A stretch of DNA of 37,872 nucleotides, taken from Nocardioidaceae bacterium (GTDB lineage: Bacteria > Actinomycetota > Actinomycetes > Propionibacteriales > Nocardioidaceae). The notes below the pieces were generated by a model. The model ran no database searches. It had not been told where the DNA came from and saw nothing but the letters and a program-made list of their open reading frames with translations. The stretch spans positions 91,127-128,998 of the forward strand of contig JAUJOD010000003.1 in NCBI GenBank assembly GCA_030447865.1, read 5' to 3'. Within the stretch, counting starts at the first letter, position 1. The number at the start of each line of letters is the position of its first letter. The position numbers were made by a program, and so were the translations under genes. Below, piece by piece: positions 8,817 through 15,283 of the stretch.

Positions 8817-10072
8817 GCACCAGCACCGAAGCAACGATCCGGCTCGATGTGGCTTCCTTCGTCGACGAGGTACGCCGCCATCTGGCCGATCTCAGCGCTG
8901 AGGAGCGGGAGGAACTCACGGGCGGCCTCGAGGCGGATCTCACCGAGCGTCTGGAGGAGAGCCGGGCCGCTGGCGACCTGCATTCCGTGCTGGGAGATCC
9001 GCGGAGATACGCCGAGGAGCTCCGGGCGGCCGCCGGGCTGGGATCTAGTACGACAAGCCGACGCTCGCGGTTGAGCACGACAACAGAACGACTCCGCGGT
9101 TGGAGCTCTGCATCTGGATGGCCGCAGAACACCATCGCCTGGGACTTTCTCGTGCCGCTTCGACCGGTCTGGTGGGTACTGCGGGCGTGGATCGCGGTCC
9201 AGGCTTTGGACTACTGGTTCGGCGACTGGCGGCATGACTGGATTCCTAGTTTCGGTGGCCACCTTATCGGCGTGGTGCTGTTGCTGGTGGCAATCGTCGT
9301 GAGCGTGCAGATCGGTCGCGGCGAGTGGTGGCCCGAGACCCGGTCGACAGGTCTGCCGTGGTACCTGCTCGCCGCCGCCAACGTCTTAGCCGTCGTGATG
9401 CTGCCCGTAGTCCTGTCGGACCTGCCAACCAGTAGAGACGTCAGGCTGGCCAGCTGGTGGGGTGCTCCGGTTCACCCGCCCACGCCGCAGGGTGTGCAGC
9501 TCAACGGTGATCCGGTGCGGAACATCTACGCATACGACGCCGAGGGTCGCCCGCTGGTCGGCGTACAGCTGTATGACCAGGACGGAACTCCACTCGCAGT
9601 AGCCTCCAGGACCCGGTGGCAGGCACGGAACTACCTGGTTACCTATCCGTGGGGGCTCAGCGAGGTGTCCGACGGACTGATGAACGTCTACCCGTTGCCG
9701 ACCCGCGAGCAGCCGCGTCGGGGGCTTGACACCGATGCCTTCACCGAGGCTGACCCACCGATGGTGCCTGCTCCTCCCTTCGTCCAGGTGCCCGCTGTGG
9801 CCGAGCTACCAGCGGAGGCCTTGGAGGTCTTCTACGCCGTTACCGGCACTGAACCGTCCGCTGAACCGAGCGAGGACGAGCCCGACGACACCGGCCCCGA
9901 CAAGCCGCGGCGCGACGACACCGAGGAACAAGACCGCAGCAACCGTGACCGCCGTACAAATCAGCGGGACGATCCCAGCGATCGCGACCGCGAGCAGGGC
10001 AGCGAGGGTAAGCGTCCAGACAGGACCACCTCCGACCGCGACGGTCGGGGAACCGGGGAGCCGGGCGACTAA
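8813..10072 (+). CDS. HAAS-type (DUF1700-like) membrane protein with a long charged tail
   Basis: A 419-residue protein. Residues about 8-80 form the helical HAAS-like domain (VRRHLADLSAEEREEL ... LGDPRRYAEELRAAAG), the usual partner of PadR regulators. Three hydrophobic segments follow (roughly 120-140, 150-170, 178-198), then an extracytoplasmic or periplasm-facing region of about 150 residues. The last 80 residues are almost entirely Asp/Glu/Arg/Pro/Ser with DRD and RDD repeats, so probably disordered. Known relatives are often shorter and lack this tail. Function is inferred only from the PadR pairing: possible envelope stress sensing. Confidence 0.85.
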   Translation: MSTSTEATIRLDVASFVDEVRRHLADLSAEEREELTGGLEADLTERLEESRAAGDLHSVLGDPRRYAEELRAAAGLGSSTTSRRSRLSTTTERLRGWSSASGWPQNTIAWDFLVPLRPVWWVLRAWIAVQALDYWFGDWRHDWIPSFGGHLIGVVLLLVAIVVSVQIGRGEWWPETRSTGLPWYLLAAANVLAVVMLPVVLSDLPTSRDVRLASWWGAPVHPPTPQGVQLNGDPVRNIYAYDAEGRPLVGVQLYDQDGTPLAVASRTRWQARNYLVTYPWGLSEVSDGLMNVYPLPTREQPRRGLDTDAFTEADPPMVPAPPFVQVPAVAELPAEALEVFYAVTGTEPSAEPSEDEPDDTGPDKPRRDDTEEQDRSNRDRRTNQRDDPSDRDREQGSEGKRPDRTTSDRDGRGTGEPGD

Positions 10073-10102
10073 GACGGCCCGGAACCCAAGCGACCTCGTC
10101 GA

Positions 10103-10160
10103 TTTGGCGCAGTACGCAGGTGTCCAGGGCGGGCGATCGCGACCTGCACACCGCGCCAAA
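10103..10160. repeat. Palindromic repeat family C, copy 1
   Basis: Outer arms TTTGGCGC (10103-10110) and GCGCCAAA (10153-10160) are perfect complements; inner arms GCAGGT (10116-10121) and ACCTGC (10142-10147) also pair. The left arm resembles that of the element at 14353-14439 (17 of 20 positions from the T before GGCGC). It lies between convergent genes. Confidence 0.75.
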
Positions 10161-10165
10161 GCGGT

Positions 10166-10194
10166 TCGCTCAAGGGATGGGCCCTTGGTAGCGA
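10166..10194. terminator. Bidirectional terminator hairpin
   Basis: TCGCT-CAAGGG (10166-10176) pairs with CCCTTG-(gt)-AGCGA (10182-10194) around a five-base loop, an 11-bp stem with a 2-base bulge between two convergent genes. No T-run follows, as is common in actinobacteria. Confidence 0.55.
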
Positions 10195-10252
10195 CGCGAG
10201 CCTTGCTTGGTTGCTGCCCATCGCTTGGTCGCTTTCTACTGTGAACTCGCTG

Positions 10253-11176
10253 TCAGCGGAAGGCTTGCGCGTCTTTGCCGCTTTGCTCGTCGATCCCGTA
10301 GCGGCGGATGTAACCCCAGCAGTCCGGCCGCGAACCGTCGGTGTCGGTTACGTCGTAAGCGTCTGCCAGTTGGCGGGCCGTGACGATCTGCCCCGACCAA
10401 CGCTCGGGGGCTCCGCTCGCGGCTAACGCGGCCACCCCGCGTGCGACGTACGTCGGGGTCTCCGAGATCGTGAAGCCCGGCACCTTGTCCAGAGCGTCGC
10501 GCCAGTTGTCCTCACGCACGCCGAAGTTGTCCAGCATCTGTTCCGAACGCAACCATCCCGGCGTCACTCCGAGAGCCGTGAACGGGTGCTCCTTCAACTC
10601 GAAGGTCAGGCCTTTCACGATCCGCTCCACACTTGCCTTGACGAGGTCGTAGTAGAAACCGACCACCTCCCGGTAGTTCGCGTTGAACTCGGAGGTGCCA
10701 TCGGTCATCTCGATGATCATCCCCGTGGTCCCGTGCGCCTGTGCGGTCCGCAGCAGCAAGGGGAGCGCGTGGTGGCACGTGATCAGGTGGGTGTCGACAC
10801 CCATGCGGAGCATCCGCAGGCCACCCGCCAGGTCGTGCTCCCACAGCGGGTGGTCCCACTCGGCGTACCGGTCGCCACCAAAGATGTCGTTGACGAGTAC
10901 GTCGAGCCGGGTGTGCTCGTCGTCGATCCGCTTGACGAGCGCCGCCACTGCGCCCGGGTCTTCGTGGTCCACCACGAGCGCGCTGCCGGTGCCGCCTGCA
11001 GCCTTGATCGCATCACCGGTCTCCTCGATGGTCTCCGGACGGTCGATCTCGGAGCGACCGGACAACCGGCTGCTGCGACCGGTGGCGTAAACGTAGAAAC
11101 CGGTCCTGGCCAGTTCCACCGCCATGGCCCGACCGGCACCCCTGGTCGCTCCGGCGACAAGTGCGACTGCATCCAT
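10253..11176 (-). CDS. SDR family NAD(P)-dependent oxidoreductase
   Basis: A 307-residue short-chain dehydrogenase/reductase. The Rossmann motif is a variant GATRGAGRAMA near the N-terminus (residues 8-18); LDVLVNDIFGGD replaces the usual NNAG motif, and the catalytic YxxxK is present as YDLVK in VVGFYYDLVKASVE. Length exceeds the 250-residue classical form. Substrate unknown. The ATG at 11176 is chosen because the nucleotide-binding motif begins a few residues later; an in-frame ATG at 11263 adds a 29-residue segment with no family signal. It is transcribed towards the padR operon, and convergent. Confidence 0.92.
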   Translation of the reverse strand: MDAVALVAGATRGAGRAMAVELARTGFYVYATGRSSRLSGRSEIDRPETIEETGDAIKAAGGTGSALVVDHEDPGAVAALVKRIDDEHTRLDVLVNDIFGGDRYAEWDHPLWEHDLAGGLRMLRMGVDTHLITCHHALPLLLRTAQAHGTTGMIIEMTDGTSEFNANYREVVGFYYDLVKASVERIVKGLTFELKEHPFTALGVTPGWLRSEQMLDNFGVREDNWRDALDKVPGFTISETPTYVARGVAALAASGAPERWSGQIVTARQLADAYDVTDTDGSRPDCWGYIRRYGIDEQSGKDAQAFR

Positions 11177-11250
11177 GCACTCATTCGACCACGCGCAACG
11201 CATGAGGACTTGATCGTTCTTGCGCTTTCCGGGTCTGTTGCCCAGTGGCA

Positions 11251-11374
11251 ATGCCGCATGCACACGGAGTCGCCGGCCAGGTCTCCGACGTACTGCTCGA
11301 CCTCGACCAACACGCTGGCCCGAAGTGCATCACGTTCCTCACCGCCTACGTCGCCGGGATCTGAAGCCTTCTGA
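11251..11374 (+). pseudogene. Frameshifted remnant of a small conserved actinobacterial gene
   Basis: Frame starting ATG 11251 reads ...GVAGQVSDVLLDLDQ then loses similarity and stops at 11364. The +1 frame over the same bases continues with TNTLARS, stopping at 11374. The intact-frame relative at 14039-14239 in this window reads AGQVSDVLLNLEHTLARAKK, so this copy appears to be the same gene with a single-base insertion and a lost C-terminus. The family is recalled only as an uncharacterised helical protein of about 80 residues. Confidence 0.6.
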
Positions 11375-11393
11375 CGCCCGACAGTCACGCCTA

Positions 11394-11423
11394 AGCCCTG
11401 ATCCACCGAGCCGGATCGGGGCT
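11394..11423 (-). terminator. Terminator-like hairpin after the DHFR-like gene
   Basis: AGCCCTGATCC (11394-11404) pairs with GGATCGGGGCT (11413-11423), ten of eleven positions, with an eight-base loop. It lies just beyond the 3' end of the minus-strand operon ending at 11437. Confidence 0.55.
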
Positions 11424-11436
11424 GAGGTCGAGACAG

Positions 11437-12057
11437 TTACCGCTCCCGGGCTGCGTAGGTCAGGTGGGTCACCCGCTGCGTTGACTCCGCGCGGACCTGC
11501 TCCAGGGCCACGCGGCCCGCGTCCACGCCCGCGAACAGGCGGATTCCGGAGCCGAACAGCACGGGTGAGAGCGCGATCGAGAACTCGTCGATCAGGCCCG
11601 CGTTCACAAACTCCAGGATCGTTGCGCCGCCGCCCGCGATGCGGACGTCCCGGTCGCCGGCGGCCTCGCGGGCCTGGTCGAGCGCGGGCTCGATGCCGTC
11701 GTTGACGAAGTGGAAGGTGGTCCCACCCGGCCGCTCCCAGGGGTCACGCTTCTCGTGCGTCACGACGAAGACCGGCGTGTGGAACGGCGCCTCCTCCGGC
11801 CACGCCTGCTCGCCGGCGTCGAACATGCGCTTGCCCATCACGCTCGCGCCGGTGCGCTCGAACGTCTCCCGCACGATGTCGTTGTCGCGCCCTTCCTCGC
11901 CGCCCTCGCCGAGCTTCAGGTTCTCCCGGAAGAACCGCTGCGGGAAGATCCACTGCTGCAGTTCCATCCACTGCTGCCCCATCAAGTCCTCGAGCGACTC
12001 GGGCGCGATGAAACCGTCCAGCGACATCGACACGCTGAAGAACACCTTCCCGGCCAT
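11437..12057 (-). CDS. Dihydrofolate reductase family protein (RibD C-terminal type)
   Basis: A 206-residue protein of the DHFR/RibD-C superfamily: start VFFSVSMSLDGFIA, then TGASVMGKRMFDAGE, TPVFVVTHEKRDPW, VRIAGGGATILEFVNAGLIDEF and SPVLFGSG. These are the NADPH-binding signatures of the family. True FolA activity is not implied; members of this class are generally of unknown substrate. The start overlaps the stop of the AHSA1 gene by one base (TGATG), so it is the third gene of an arsR-AHSA1-DHFR operon, an arrangement I recall in actinobacteria. Confidence 0.92.
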   Translation of the reverse strand: MAGKVFFSVSMSLDGFIAPESLEDLMGQQWMELQQWIFPQRFFRENLKLGEGGEEGRDNDIVRETFERTGASVMGKRMFDAGEQAWPEEAPFHTPVFVVTHEKRDPWERPGGTTFHFVNDGIEPALDQAREAAGDRDVRIAGGGATILEFVNAGLIDEFSIALSPVLFGSGIRLFAGVDAGRVALEQVRAESTQRVTHLTYAARER

Positions 12058-12563
12058 CAGCCCTCCGCTCCCTTCCCAACGATCTCGGTGACGTAGGCAG
12101 CCAGGTTGCTCAGGGTCTGCTGGGCGCCCTCGATCGCGTGGTACTTCTCGACCGCCTCGTCGCGAAGCTCCTTGGTGGGGAACACCGTGCGCATCTCGAT
12201 CCGGGTCGCCGCGCCGTGGGGCGCGAACGTCAGGACCGACTCGAAGGCGTTCGGGTCGCCGCGGGATTCACCATGCAGCAGCGCGATCCGCTCCGGCGGG
12301 GCGATCTCGGTCCAGGTGATCCACTCCTGGTAGTCCGTCCCGTCCGGTCCGCGCATCACGAAGTCCCACTCCCCGCCGACGCGGAACTCGAACGCCCGGG
12401 TGGTGGTGGTGAACCCTTCTGGGCCCCACCACCGCGACAGGTGCCGGACCTCGGTGAACGCCTCGAACACCAGTTCCCGTGAGGCACTGATGACCCGCGC
12501 GATCACGATCTCGCGGTCGGCCGTCGCGGACTGCGCCGGCGCGTCCCTTCCTGTCGCTTCCAT
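12057..12563 (-). CDS. AHSA1/START (SRPBCC) domain protein
   Basis: A 168-residue single-domain protein of the AHSA1-like SRPBCC fold. Characteristic pieces are the N-terminal RVISASRELVFEAFT, HLSRWWGPEGFTTT, the FRVGGEWDFVMRGPDG strand pair and the C-terminal helix beginning EGAQQTLSNLAAYV. These proteins bind hydrophobic ligands in a helix-grip cavity; the ligand here is unknown. GGAGGAG precedes the ATG. It lies three bases downstream of the arsR stop, the usual ArsR-AHSA1 pair. Confidence 0.93.
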   Translation of the reverse strand: MEATGRDAPAQSATADREIVIARVISASRELVFEAFTEVRHLSRWWGPEGFTTTTRAFEFRVGGEWDFVMRGPDGTDYQEWITWTEIAPPERIALLHGESRGDPNAFESVLTFAPHGAATRIEMRTVFPTKELRDEAVEKYHAIEGAQQTLSNLAAYVTEIVGKGAEG

Positions 12564-12566
12564 CGG

Positions 12567-12908
12567 CTACTCCTCCTGCCTTGCCTGCTTGAGGTCCTGC
12601 ACGTACTCGTCCAGCCGGTCGAAGCTCTCGTTCCAGAACCGCTCGAACCCACCGGTCCATTCGTGGACCGGTCGCAGTCCGCGGGCGTCAAGGCCGTACA
12701 GGCGTTGCTTGCCTGCCTTGCGGTCCCGCACGAGTCCGACCTCCCGGAGGACCCGCAGGTGTTTGGAGGCCCCCGGCTGGGTCATTCTCAGCTGCTGGGC
12801 CAACTCGGTCACCGGCCGCTCACCCGCCCGCAGTAGCACCAGGATCTCCCGGCGCTGCGGCTCGGCGATCGCGTTGAAGACATCCGACGTCGTCGCTGCT
12901 CGTGCCAT
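12567..12908 (-). CDS. ArsR family winged-helix regulator
   Basis: A 113-residue repressor-type protein. The winged helix is clear: VFNAIAEPQRREILVLLRAGE, then VTELAQQLRMTQPGASKHLRVLREVGLVRDRKAGKQRLYGLD. The metal-binding ELCVCDL motif of metal sensors is absent, as in the subgroup that accompanies AHSA1 proteins. The C-terminus (EWTGGFERFWNESFDRLDEYV) is also typical of that subgroup. The ATG at 12908 would be almost the first base of the transcript given the promoter upstream. It probably represses its own three-gene operon. Confidence 0.94.
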   Translation of the reverse strand: MARAATTSDVFNAIAEPQRREILVLLRAGERPVTELAQQLRMTQPGASKHLRVLREVGLVRDRKAGKQRLYGLDARGLRPVHEWTGGFERFWNESFDRLDEYVQDLKQARQEE

Positions 12909-12914
12909 CTCGCC

Positions 12915-12942
12915 ATGCTATGCCGATATCGGAATGCGTCAA
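12915..12942 (-). promoter_or_regulatory. arsR operon promoter with operator in the spacer
   Basis: On the minus strand, -35 TTGACG (12942-12937), a 16-bp spacer and -10 TAGCAT (12920-12915) precede the arsR ATG (12908) by six bases, giving a leaderless mRNA. The spacer contains the perfect palindrome CCGATATCGG (12923-12932), the place expected for a repressor operator. Confidence 0.6.
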
Positions 12943-13266
12943 GCGGGAGGAGCTCCGCAATGCGGCATGTTGCTGTTCTCTGCCTTCCTCGCAGCCCGGA
13001 CAGCGACCCTCTGCGCCGGTCAGACCGCGAGTAGGCCACCAGTGGCGGGTGGGGAACTGCGACCAGTGACGGTGAGCGCCACTACCAGTCCCCGTGTAGC
13101 GCCCTCGCCGAACCTTGACCGGTCGCCTCGAACAGGCCGCGTCGGTAAACCTTCCCCACGAGAAGTCGGACAATCTTCTCTATGTCTCGACAACGCTTTC
13201 GCTTGTTGTTGTTCCTCCTCCGCCGTCGTCCTACCGAGAAGGTGATGGTCTGGCGGCGCTGCTAAG
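12943..13266. other. Gene-free stretch between the arsR promoter and the HTH gene
   Basis: About 320 bases without a supportable gene. Open frames on both strands here have compositions unlike proteins (Arg/Pro/Ser rich) and no family signal. A short perfect palindrome (CCACCAGTGG, 13037-13046) is seen. The region near 13190-13230 is relatively T-rich. Likely decayed sequence. Confidence 0.5.
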
Positions 13267-13530
13267 TCAACGACGATCGGCGTGCTCGGTGTCCTTGGAG
13301 AACCGCTGGAAGGCGGCCTGTTTGGTGGTGCCCATTGCCGCGCCGATAACCGTCCACGAGTCGCCGGCGGCGCGCGCGGCCGCCACCGCGTCTCGCAGTT
13401 CCTTGTCCGCAGCCTCGAGGTCCTTCTTCGCATCGATGATCCTGCGGAAGTGGCTGACATCTTGCAGATTCCCAGGCGCGACCGAGTCCAGGCCGGTCTC
13501 GTCCTTCCTGGTCCGCATCTTCATCTTCAA
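13267..13530 (-). CDS. Small helix-turn-helix protein, likely antitoxin-type partner
   Basis: An 87-residue protein: a charged helix (IDAKKDLEAADKELRDAV) followed by AAGDSWTVIGAAMGTTKQAAFQRF, which reads as a helix-turn-helix of the sigma-region-4 kind. It follows the decayed toxin-like gene at 13541-13763 with a gap of 10 bases, as in two-gene toxin-antitoxin operons. The start is TTG 13530 (AAAGG six bases upstream) or ATG 13524. Role as antitoxin and autorepressor is inferred from order and size; two 19-bp palindromes upstream of the operon would suit it. It looks intact although its partner is broken. Confidence 0.65.
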   Translation of the reverse strand: MKMKMRTRKDETGLDSVAPGNLQDVSHFRRIIDAKKDLEAADKELRDAVAAARAAGDSWTVIGAAMGTTKQAAFQRFSKDTEHADRR

Positions 13531-13540
13531 TCACCGCCTT

Positions 13541-13763
13541 TCACAGCGCGTCGTAAAACTTCGGCCGTAGTCGGTCTGCGTCGATGATGCGAGTTGGCTC
13601 GGCGATCGGAATCGCGACGAGTTGCCGGACGAGTCGGGGTCATCACGAACAACCTTTCCTCGCCGTCGTACTCGAACTCGGCGAGCTTGATGGCGTTCTC
13701 CCACGCGTGAAGGATCGAGGTGTCGCTGATCCCGTGCGTGCGGGTGGAGTCCGCGATCTCCAC
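13541..13763 (-). pseudogene. Toxin-like gene with two frameshifts
   Basis: From GTG 13763 the frame reads ISDTSILHAWENAIKLAEFEYDGEERLFVM, resembling the N-terminal half of a small actinobacterial toxin-like family. The expected continuation then appears in two other frames: DPDSSGN in one, and LVAIPIAEPTRIIDADRLRP followed by KFYDAL and a stop at 13541 in another. Two single-base deletions, one near 13642 and one near 13625, explain this. The unshifted frame instead runs to 13527 with an Arg-rich nonsense tail. Recognition of the family is from memory; the frame pattern is seen directly. Toxin activity should be lost if the indels are real. Confidence 0.7.
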
Positions 13764-13765
13764 AT

Positions 13766-13811
13766 CGTCAAGTCTATCTTGACGCGACCGAACGTCAATG
13801 ATTCATTGACG
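13766..13811 (-). promoter_or_regulatory. Leaderless promoter with two 19-bp operators
   Basis: Two palindromes with the same CGTCAA/TTGACG half-sites stand 27 bp apart: CGTCAAGTCTATCTTGACG (13766-13784) and CGTCAATGATTCATTGACG (13793-13811). On the minus strand a -35 TTGACG (13798-13793), 16-bp spacer and -10 TAGACT (13776-13771) place the transcription start at about the GTG 13763. One palindrome covers each promoter element, which suits cooperative autorepression. Confidence 0.65.
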
Positions 13812-13936
13812 GCGTTCGCGGGTCAAGCGCTTCCCGCCCAAGTCCCGCACACATCTGCCGCGTACACGTCACTGAGGGTGCACGATATGTTCCGCGGCAA
13901 CCGAGAGACGCATGTGGAAGAGCCGTTTGTTGTCGG

Positions 13937-13953
13937 CGCCCTGTCGTAGGGCG
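13937..13953. terminator. Short hairpin
   Basis: CGCCCT (13937-13942) pairs with AGGGCG (13948-13953) around a five-base loop. It lies in gene-free sequence upstream of the small gene remnant; function unknown. Confidence 0.3.
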
Positions 13954-14005
13954 AACGCAGTCGCCGAACGGAGGTCCCCACCTCCTGTCTGAGCCGGTTC
14001 CAAGC

Positions 14006-14239
14006 ACTAGCACCGATCAGGTCTCGCGAGAGCGTGCCGCCGGTCAGGTCTCCGACGTTCTACTCAACCTCGAGCACACGCTCGCCCGGGCGAAGAAGGC
14101 ACACAAGATCGTCGGCAAGGACGGTGTCGACACCAACGTCGAGCTCGCGCTCGCCGAGGCGATCAAAGACCTAGAGCGGCTGCGCAAGCGGCTCCAACAA
14201 GACACGTACTTCGCGGGCGACTCGTTGCGGCTGCTCTGA
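14006..14239 (+). pseudogene. Small conserved actinobacterial gene lacking a start codon
   Basis: The frame reads STDQVSRERAAGQVSDVLL, NLEHTLARAKKAHKIVGKDG, then VELALAEAIKDLERLRKRL and ends QQDTYFAGDSLRLL at the stop 14237-14239. It is a helical, charged protein of about 70 residues resembling an uncharacterised actinobacterial family (recalled). No ATG, GTG or TTG stands in frame upstream of the conserved part within the preceding hundred bases; only CTG at 13985. Either the 5' end was lost or the start is unusual. A second, frameshifted copy lies at 11251. Confidence 0.6.
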
Positions 14240-14614
14240 CGCAGAACGACAAGGAGCTTGTCCTTCGCTTGATGCGGCTCAACCGGCAGATCGTGCAAGG
14301 GGAGCGGATTATCATCCGTTCGACTAGCTCAAGTCGGCTAGCAAGAGCCAACTTGGCGCAGTATGCAGGCGCCGACGTCCTTGGGTTCAGGGGGTCGACG
14401 CCACACCCTGAACCTTGGAGGGTGCCGGCATCGCGCCAAATCGGCTGCAGAGGGTGCCGGGCCTCGCCGACAGATCGGCTGCAGCGGACGCGGAGATTCG
14501 GCCTCAACTGCCGTCCGCTGATACCCTCGACGGGTGCCGTAGGAACGGCCGCGGATTGATAGTGCCCGGGTGGACAGGCCCCGGTGCGCCGCAGCAAGCC
14601 CCGAAGGGAATCGC
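14240..14614 (+). other. Gene-free region upstream of rpsO
   Basis: About 375 bases with no supportable gene. It contains the large family C palindrome (14353-14439), two copies of ATCGGCTGCAG (14440 and 14473 regions) and a weak -10 candidate TACCCT at 14522-14527 that could serve rpsO with a leader of about 85 bases. No convincing -35 was found. Confidence 0.5.
14353..14439. repeat. Palindromic repeat family C, copy 2 (long form)
   Basis: Outer arms TTGGCGC (14353-14359) and GCGCCAA (14433-14439) are complementary, as are inner arms GGTTCAGGG (14384-14392) and CCCTGAACC (14406-14414). The 87-base element shares its outer arms with 10103-10160 but carries an extra internal hairpin. Confidence 0.75.
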
Positions 14615-14884
14615 GTGCCACTTGACGCTGTAACGAAGAAGCAGATCATCGACGAATACGCCACCGGCGACGGTGACACCGGCTCCCCAGAGGTGCAGGT
14701 GGCGCTGCTCACCAAGCGGATCGCTGACCTTACCGGTCACCTCAAGGACCACAAGCACGACCACCACAGCCGCCGCGGACTGCTGCTGCTCGTCGGCCAG
14801 CGGCGTCGGCTGCTGAACTACGTGCAACAGACCGATATCCAGCGCTACCGCAGCCTTATCGAGCGTCTCGGCCTGCGTCGTTGA
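14615..14884 (+). CDS. rpsO: 30S ribosomal protein S15
   Basis: An 89-residue 16S rRNA-binding protein. It contains the family landmarks [50 protein letters not shown] and the C-terminal [20 protein letters not shown]. The GTG at 14615 is chosen because it gives the usual 89-residue length and is preceded by GAAGGG; an in-frame ATG at 14570 would add 15 residues without family support. It is followed by a terminator hairpin and then pnp, the usual bacterial order. Confidence 0.98.
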   Translation: MPLDAVTKKQIIDEYATGDGDTGSPEVQVALLTKRIADLTGHLKDHKHDHHSRRGLLLLVGQRRRLLNYVQQTDIQRYRSLIERLGLRR

Positions 14885-14889
14885 CCGCT

Positions 14890-14921
14890 AGAGCGGCCGT
14901 CCCAGCGGGGAGGGTCGCTCT
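14890..14921 (+). terminator. rpsO terminator
   Basis: AGAGCG (14890-14895) pairs with CGCTCT (14916-14921), with further GC pairing inside, followed by TTGT. It starts six bases after the rpsO stop. Confidence 0.6.
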
Positions 14922-15283
14922 TGTCAGTTAACGACCCGGAAGCCGGGCCGTCCCCGGCGGCGCACCCCACAACTGAATAGAGTCCACACCTGAAATCGGT
15001 GCACCGCAACGGCGCACCACCACCAGTGACGTCACGCGCTCACGCAAGCCCCGCGAAGACGCCGGTCCTCGGTAGTGGCTTTCGGGACAACGGTCCCGCG
15101 AGCCTCGATCGAAGACCGGCCTCGGCGAAGCAGCAGACCGGCTAGTCGCCATCGCAACAGGTCGTCAGCAGTTGCCCCAGCGCCGCGCGACGGTTCGGCG
15201 AAGCATCGGCGAACCGTGCAGTCAGGCCCCTCGCGGCCGGCGTACCCGCGTGATGTCACACGCAAAGAGAGGGATACCCCGAC
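14922..15283 (+). other. Structured leader region of pnp
   Basis: About 360 bases without a gene between the rpsO terminator and pnp. Several hairpins can be drawn: GGGAC/GTCCC near 15084-15096 enclosed by CCGGTC/GACCGG (about 15061-15118), and a perfect 8-bp stem ACGGTTCG (15190-15197) with CGAACCGT (15210-15217). In Escherichia coli the pnp leader carries a hairpin cut by RNase III for autoregulation; a similar role here is only an analogy. Confidence 0.5.

Noticed and set aside
13584-13949. Plus-strand open frame of 121 codons over the toxin-like gene
   Set aside because: It runs opposite the recognisable toxin-like remnant and its operators and shows no family features of its own.
14269-14559. 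Plus-strand open frame of 96 codons before rpsO
   Set aside because: It is read through the large family C palindrome, has atypical composition and no ribosome binding site.
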